DNA of 49,670 bases. It comes from Staphylococcus simulans (GTDB lineage Bacteria > Bacillota > Bacilli > Staphylococcales > Staphylococcaceae). Shown in pieces: positions 45,350 to 49,670 of the stretch. The stretch spans positions 1 through 49,670 of the forward strand of contig NZ_MRZJ01000013.1 in NCBI RefSeq assembly GCF_002994445.1, given 5' to 3'. The position numbers and the translations under genes were made by a program. How positions within the stretch are numbered: position 1 is the stretch's first letter; the number at the start of each line of letters is the position of its first letter. Below the pieces are notes generated by a model. That model was not told the origin of the DNA, did no database searches, and saw only the letters and a list, made by a program, of their open reading frames with translations.

Positions 45350-45818
45350 AGTATTTTTAGGACTCGGCAGCAATGTCGGAGATAGAGAAGCGCAATTAAA
45401 AGCAGCCATCGATTTGCTGGATGAACAGCAAGATATAGAAGTTATCAAAGTTTCCTCATTTTATGAAACAGCACCTGTCGGATATGTGGATCAACCTGAC
45501 TTTTTGAATTTATGTATAAAAATAGAAACAGAACTATCACCGCATGAAGTATTAGAACGCGGTTTAGCGATAGAACAGCAATTGCATCGTGTACGCAAAG
45601 AACGTTGGGGTCCGCGTACTTTAGATATTGATATATTATTATACGGCGATGAGATTATTGAAACAAAAGATTTGAGTATTCCGCATCCGCGAATGACAGA
45701 ACGTGCTTTTGTCTTGATTCCGCTGCAAGAGATTGCGCCGGACAAGGTAGAGCCGAGAACGCAGAAAAAGATTAAAGAGATAACTGTTCCAGACGAAACT
45801 GTGAAGAAATTTCATTAA
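45342..45818 (+). CDS. folK: 2-amino-4-hydroxy-6-hydroxymethyldihydropteridine diphosphokinase
   Basis: HPPK, which pyrophosphorylates the pterin for FolP. It has 158 residues. [10 protein letters not shown] at 5-14 and the catalytic segments [20 protein letters not shown] and [16 protein letters not shown] are intact; the DID aspartates bind magnesium. It overlaps folB by 8 nt and is the third gene of the coupled folate set. dus follows after 30 nt. Confidence 0.96.
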
Positions 45819-45848
45819 ATGCGAGAGATAGATTGAGAGGTAATTATT

Positions 45849-46844
45849 ATGTGGAAGATTGGAGATGTCGAAATCGACAACAGAGTCGTGCTTGCGCCTA
45901 TGGCGGGTGTGTGCAACTCTGCATTCAGACTGACGGTTAAAGAGTTCGGCGCAGGATTAGTATGTGCCGAAATGGTAAGCGACAAAGCCATTTTATTCAA
46001 TAACCCGAAAACAATGAATATGTTGTATATCGATGAAAACGAGCGACCGTTATCATTGCAGATTTTCGGCGGTGAAAAGGAAAGTTTAGTTGAAGCGGCA
46101 GTTTATGTCGATCAGAATACGACAGCAGATATTATCGATATTAATATGGGCTGCCCTGTTAATAAGATTATCCGCTGCGAAGCCGGAGCAAGATGGCTGC
46201 TTGACCCTAATAAGATATATGAGATGGTTTCAGCCGTAGTAGAGAAAGTAAACAAACCTGTGACATGCAAAATGCGTATCGGCTGGGACGAAGACCATAT
46301 TTATGCAGTGGAGAATGCTAAAGCAGCAGAACGTGCCGGAGCATCAGCGATTTCGCTGCATGGCCGTACACGTGTCCAAATGTATGAAGGCAAAGCAGAC
46401 TGGGATATTATCAGACAAGTGAAAGAAGCGGTTAATATTCCTGTTATCGGCAACGGAGATGTCACAAGTCCGGAACTTGCTGAAAAAATGCTGGAAGAAA
46501 CAGGTGTAGATGCGGTAATGATCGGCCGCGAAGCTTTAGGTAATCCTTGGATGATTTATCGTACAGTGCATTATTTAGAGACTGGCGAGCTGATGGATGA
46601 ACCTACAGTGAAAGAAAAAGTAGAAATTGCTTTATTACATTTGCGCCGACTAGTAGAATTAAAAGGTGAGAAGGTTGGCGTTATGGAAATGCGCAAGCAT
46701 GCATCTTGGTATCTTAAAGGTGTGAAAGGTAACGGGAAAGCGCGTAAAGCATTGAATCAAGCCAACACTGAACAAGAAATGATTGATATACTGCAGGATT
46801 TCCAAAAAGAAGCCACTGCAGCTAAAGCAACTCAAGAAGCTTAA
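45849..46844 (+). CDS. dusB: tRNA-dihydrouridine synthase (Dus)
   Basis: A flavoenzyme (331 residues) that reduces uridine in tRNA. FMN-binding TIM barrel: APMAGVCNSAFR, SLQIFGGE, and the active-site cysteine in NMGCPVNKI. K140 of CKMRIGWDE contacts the substrate. IIRCEAGARWLLDP carries an unusual second cysteine where relatives often have serine or aspartate. GAGAGGTAATTATT precedes ATG 45849. lysS follows after 12 nt. The dusB label is by family resemblance, since the exact tRNA position modified is not determined. Confidence 0.9.
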   Translation: MWKIGDVEIDNRVVLAPMAGVCNSAFRLTVKEFGAGLVCAEMVSDKAILFNNPKTMNMLYIDENERPLSLQIFGGEKESLVEAAVYVDQNTTADIIDINMGCPVNKIIRCEAGARWLLDPNKIYEMVSAVVEKVNKPVTCKMRIGWDEDHIYAVENAKAAERAGASAISLHGRTRVQMYEGKADWDIIRQVKEAVNIPVIGNGDVTSPELAEKMLEETGVDAVMIGREALGNPWMIYRTVHYLETGELMDEPTVKEKVEIALLHLRRLVELKGEKVGVMEMRKHASWYLKGVKGNGKARKALNQANTEQEMIDILQDFQKEATAAKATQEA

Positions 46845-48344
<1,500 letters not shown>

Positions 48345-48386
48345 GATCAGCAGCGATATTAAGATGAAATTAATATTGAAATCAAG

Positions 48387-48425
48387 AAGCAGGCAGCCTT
48401 TTAAACAGAAGGCCGCCTGCTTTTA
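48387..48425 (+). terminator. lysS terminator
   Basis: AAGCAGGCAGCC (48387-48398) pairs with GGCCGCCTGCTT (48411-48422), one mismatch, followed by TTT. Confidence 0.9.
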
Positions 48426-48801
48426 TAATGCATTGAAAAGCGGTAATATAGAGCAATCAGATGAGAAAGAGGCAGTGAATGTAAATAACTTTAAAAAAGT
48501 TTGAAAAACCACTTGCATTATTTTGAAAACCCTGTATAATTGTTAATTGTTCTACGAAATAAAGCAACGTTTTATGAGAGATTTTGTATGATTATAAAAG
48601 AATCAAAAAAGATGATACATAAGTGTTGACAAACGATTCATAAAGTAGTAATATTAAAGGGTCGTCAAAAAGAACGCGTTACACATTTGTAAAAAAGATT
48701 TTAACTGAGTGTAAAATTGACCATTGCAAATGTTAACAAAACAAGTTAAAATAATTTAAGTGAGTTATTGAAAACCGCTTAATTAAATAAGTAATATATT
48801 G
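48426..48801 (+). promoter_or_regulatory. Promoter region of the 5S-tRNA cluster
   Basis: This gene-free stretch holds at least two tandem sigma-A-like promoters. The first is TTGCAT (48513-48518) with TATAAT (48535-48540), spacing 16 nt. The second is a perfect TTGACA (48626-48631) with TAATAT (48649-48654), spacing 17 nt. The strand reads into the 5S gene. No protein gene is seen. Tandem promoters are usual for stable RNA operons. Confidence 0.75.
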
Positions 48802-48916
48802 TCTGGCGACAATGGCAAAGAGGTCACACCTGTTCCCATGCCGAACACAGAAGTTAAGCTCTTTAGCGCCGATGGTAGTCGGACTTACGTTCCGCAAGAG
48901 TAGGACGTTGCCAGGC
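48802..48916 (+). rRNA. 5S ribosomal RNA
   Basis: A 115-nt gene with the staphylococcal 5S sequence: the closing stem pairs TCTGGCGAC with GTTGCCAGG, and the conserved middle includes CCCATGCCGAACACAGAAG and CCGATGGTAGT. It is not preceded by 16S and 23S genes in this window; it lies first in a tRNA cluster. Its 5' and 3' maturation would depend on RNase M5, encoded at 21055. Confidence 0.97.
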
Positions 48917-48926
48917 AATATAATTC

Positions 48927-49002
48927 GGAGAATTAGCTCAGCTGGGAGAGCATCTGCCTTACAAGCAGAGGGTCGGCGGTTCGAACCCGTCATTCTCCAC
49001 CA
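48927..49002 (+). tRNA. tRNA-Val (anticodon TAC)
   Basis: A 76-nt cloverleaf with anticodon loop CTTACAA and encoded CCA. Immediately follows the 5S gene. Confidence 0.97.
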
Positions 49003-49009
49003 TTTAGGA

Positions 49010-49085
<76 letters not shown>

Positions 49086-49097
49086 TCTTAAAGCTAT

Positions 49098-49170
49098 GAG
49101 CCATTAGCTCAGTTGGTAGAGCATCTGACTTTTAATCAGAGGGTCAGAGGTTCGAATCCTCTATGGCTCA
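49098..49170 (+). tRNA. tRNA-Lys (anticodon TTT)
   Basis: A 73-nt cloverleaf with anticodon loop CTTTTAA. CCA is not encoded (TCA follows), so it must be added after transcription. Confidence 0.97.
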
Positions 49171-49192
49171 TCAGTTTTCCAATTTTAATAAT

Positions 49193-49267
49193 GCAGAAGT
49201 AGTTCAGCGGTAGAATACAACCTTGCCAAGGTTGGGGTCGCGGGTTCGAATCCCGTCTTCTGCTCCA
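49193..49267 (+). tRNA. tRNA-Gly (anticodon GCC)
   Basis: A 75-nt cloverleaf with anticodon loop TTGCCAA and encoded CCA. Confidence 0.97.
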
Positions 49268-49282
49268 TTTTATTTTTATGTT

Positions 49283-49371
49283 GCCGGGGTGGCGGAACTG
49301 GCAGACGCACAGGACTTAAAATCCTGCGGTAAGTGATTACCGTACCGGTTCGATTCCGGTCCTCGGCACCA
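49283..49371 (+). tRNA. tRNA-Leu (anticodon TAA)
   Basis: An 89-nt class II tRNA with a long variable arm, anticodon loop CTTAAAA and encoded CCA. Confidence 0.97.
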
Positions 49372-49388
49372 TATATATTATAAAAAAT

Positions 49389-49465
49389 GCGCCCGTAGCT
49401 CAACTGGATAGAGCGTTTGACTACGGATCAAGAGGTTATGGGTTCGACTCCTATCGGGCGCGCCA
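49389..49465 (+). tRNA. tRNA-Arg (anticodon ACG)
   Basis: A 77-nt cloverleaf with anticodon loop CTACGGA and encoded CCA. The ACG wobble adenosine would need conversion to inosine. Confidence 0.97.
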
Positions 49466-49493
49466 TTTTATATTTTTAATTACATTTTATATA

Positions 49494-49567
49494 CGGGAAG
49501 TAGCTCAGCTTGGTAGAGCACTTGGTTTGGGACCAAGGGGTCGCAGGTTCGAATCCTGTCTTCCCGA
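49494..49567 (+). tRNA. tRNA-Pro (anticodon TGG)
   Basis: A 74-nt cloverleaf with anticodon loop TTTGGGA. CCA is not encoded. Confidence 0.96.
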
Positions 49568-49583
49568 CTCTTATTTGAATAAT

Positions 49584-49659
49584 GGGGGCTTAGCTCAGCT
49601 GGGAGAGCGCCTGCTTTGCACGCAGGAGGTCAGCGGTTCGATCCCGCTAGTCTCCACCA
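49584..49659 (+). tRNA. tRNA-Ala (anticodon TGC)
   Basis: A 76-nt cloverleaf with anticodon loop TTTGCAC and encoded CCA. The acceptor stem GGGGGCT/AGTCTCC uses two G-T pairs. It is the last gene of the window; in related genomes a 16S gene often follows. Confidence 0.96.
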
Positions 49660-49670
49660 TTAATATTTTT

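Overview
The window is chromosomal DNA from a low-GC Firmicute, almost certainly a coagulase-negative Staphylococcus. The gene order tmk-darA-holB-ricT-yabA ... metG-tatD-rnmV-rsmA-veg-ispE-purR-ridA-spoVG-glmU-prs-rplY-pth-mfd ... ftsH-hslO-cysK-folP-folB-folK-dus-lysS-rRNA/tRNA is the classic staphylococcal/bacillar origin-proximal block. The proteins read as close relatives of the S. aureus ones. A YSIRK-type lipase and a relative of EsxA add to this. A member of the S. simulans/S. carnosus group is plausible, but that is inference.

Layout. Bases 129-6836 hold a compact housekeeping run: a PLP-dependent decarboxylase-family protein, thymidylate kinase, the cyclic-di-AMP receptor DarA, DNA polymerase III delta prime, RicT, YabA, a tRNA methyltransferase, a GIY-YIG protein and RsmI. 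Bases 6837-17565 are an accessory island between rsmI and metG. It carries a secreted lipase with repeats in its propeptide, a DUF1672-type lipoprotein, a broken secreted CHAP-domain protein (five lesions), an EsxA-like WXG100 protein without any secretion machinery nearby, decayed coding fragments, several small membrane proteins and a lipoprotein, two tandem paralogous membrane proteins (the second frameshifted), and an ABC transporter whose ATPase has two amber codons. Bases 17750-48344 return to housekeeping genes with well-formed promoters and terminators. Bases 48802-49659 hold a 5S rRNA gene followed by eight tRNA genes (Val, Thr, Lys, Gly, Leu, Arg, Pro, Ala). In staphylococci such a cluster commonly precedes a 16S gene, which would lie just beyond the window.

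How the genes work together. The core supports dNTP supply and replication (tmk, holB, yabA), translation and RNA modification (metG, lysS, tilS, rsmA, rsmI, trmN6-like, dus, pth, rplY, rqcP, rnmV), the envelope and division (glmU, ispE, divIC, SpoVB/MurJ-like exporter, ftsH), purines (purR, prs, hpt), and folate and cysteine (folP-folB-folK, cysK). Many genes overlap by ATGA-type junctions (rnmV/rsmA, pth/mfd, exporter/mazG, folP/folB/folK) and are probably translationally coupled.

The most interesting part is the island. It looks like the remains of a type VII secretion (ess) locus: an esxA relative is kept, and downstream are membrane proteins and a lipoprotein of the kind found in ess cargo/immunity modules, but no esaA, essA, esaB, essB or essC is present. 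Several coding disruptions in the island fall in homopolymer runs (A, T or G), whereas the flanking housekeeping genes are intact. That points to real decay or phase variation rather than uniform sequencing error.
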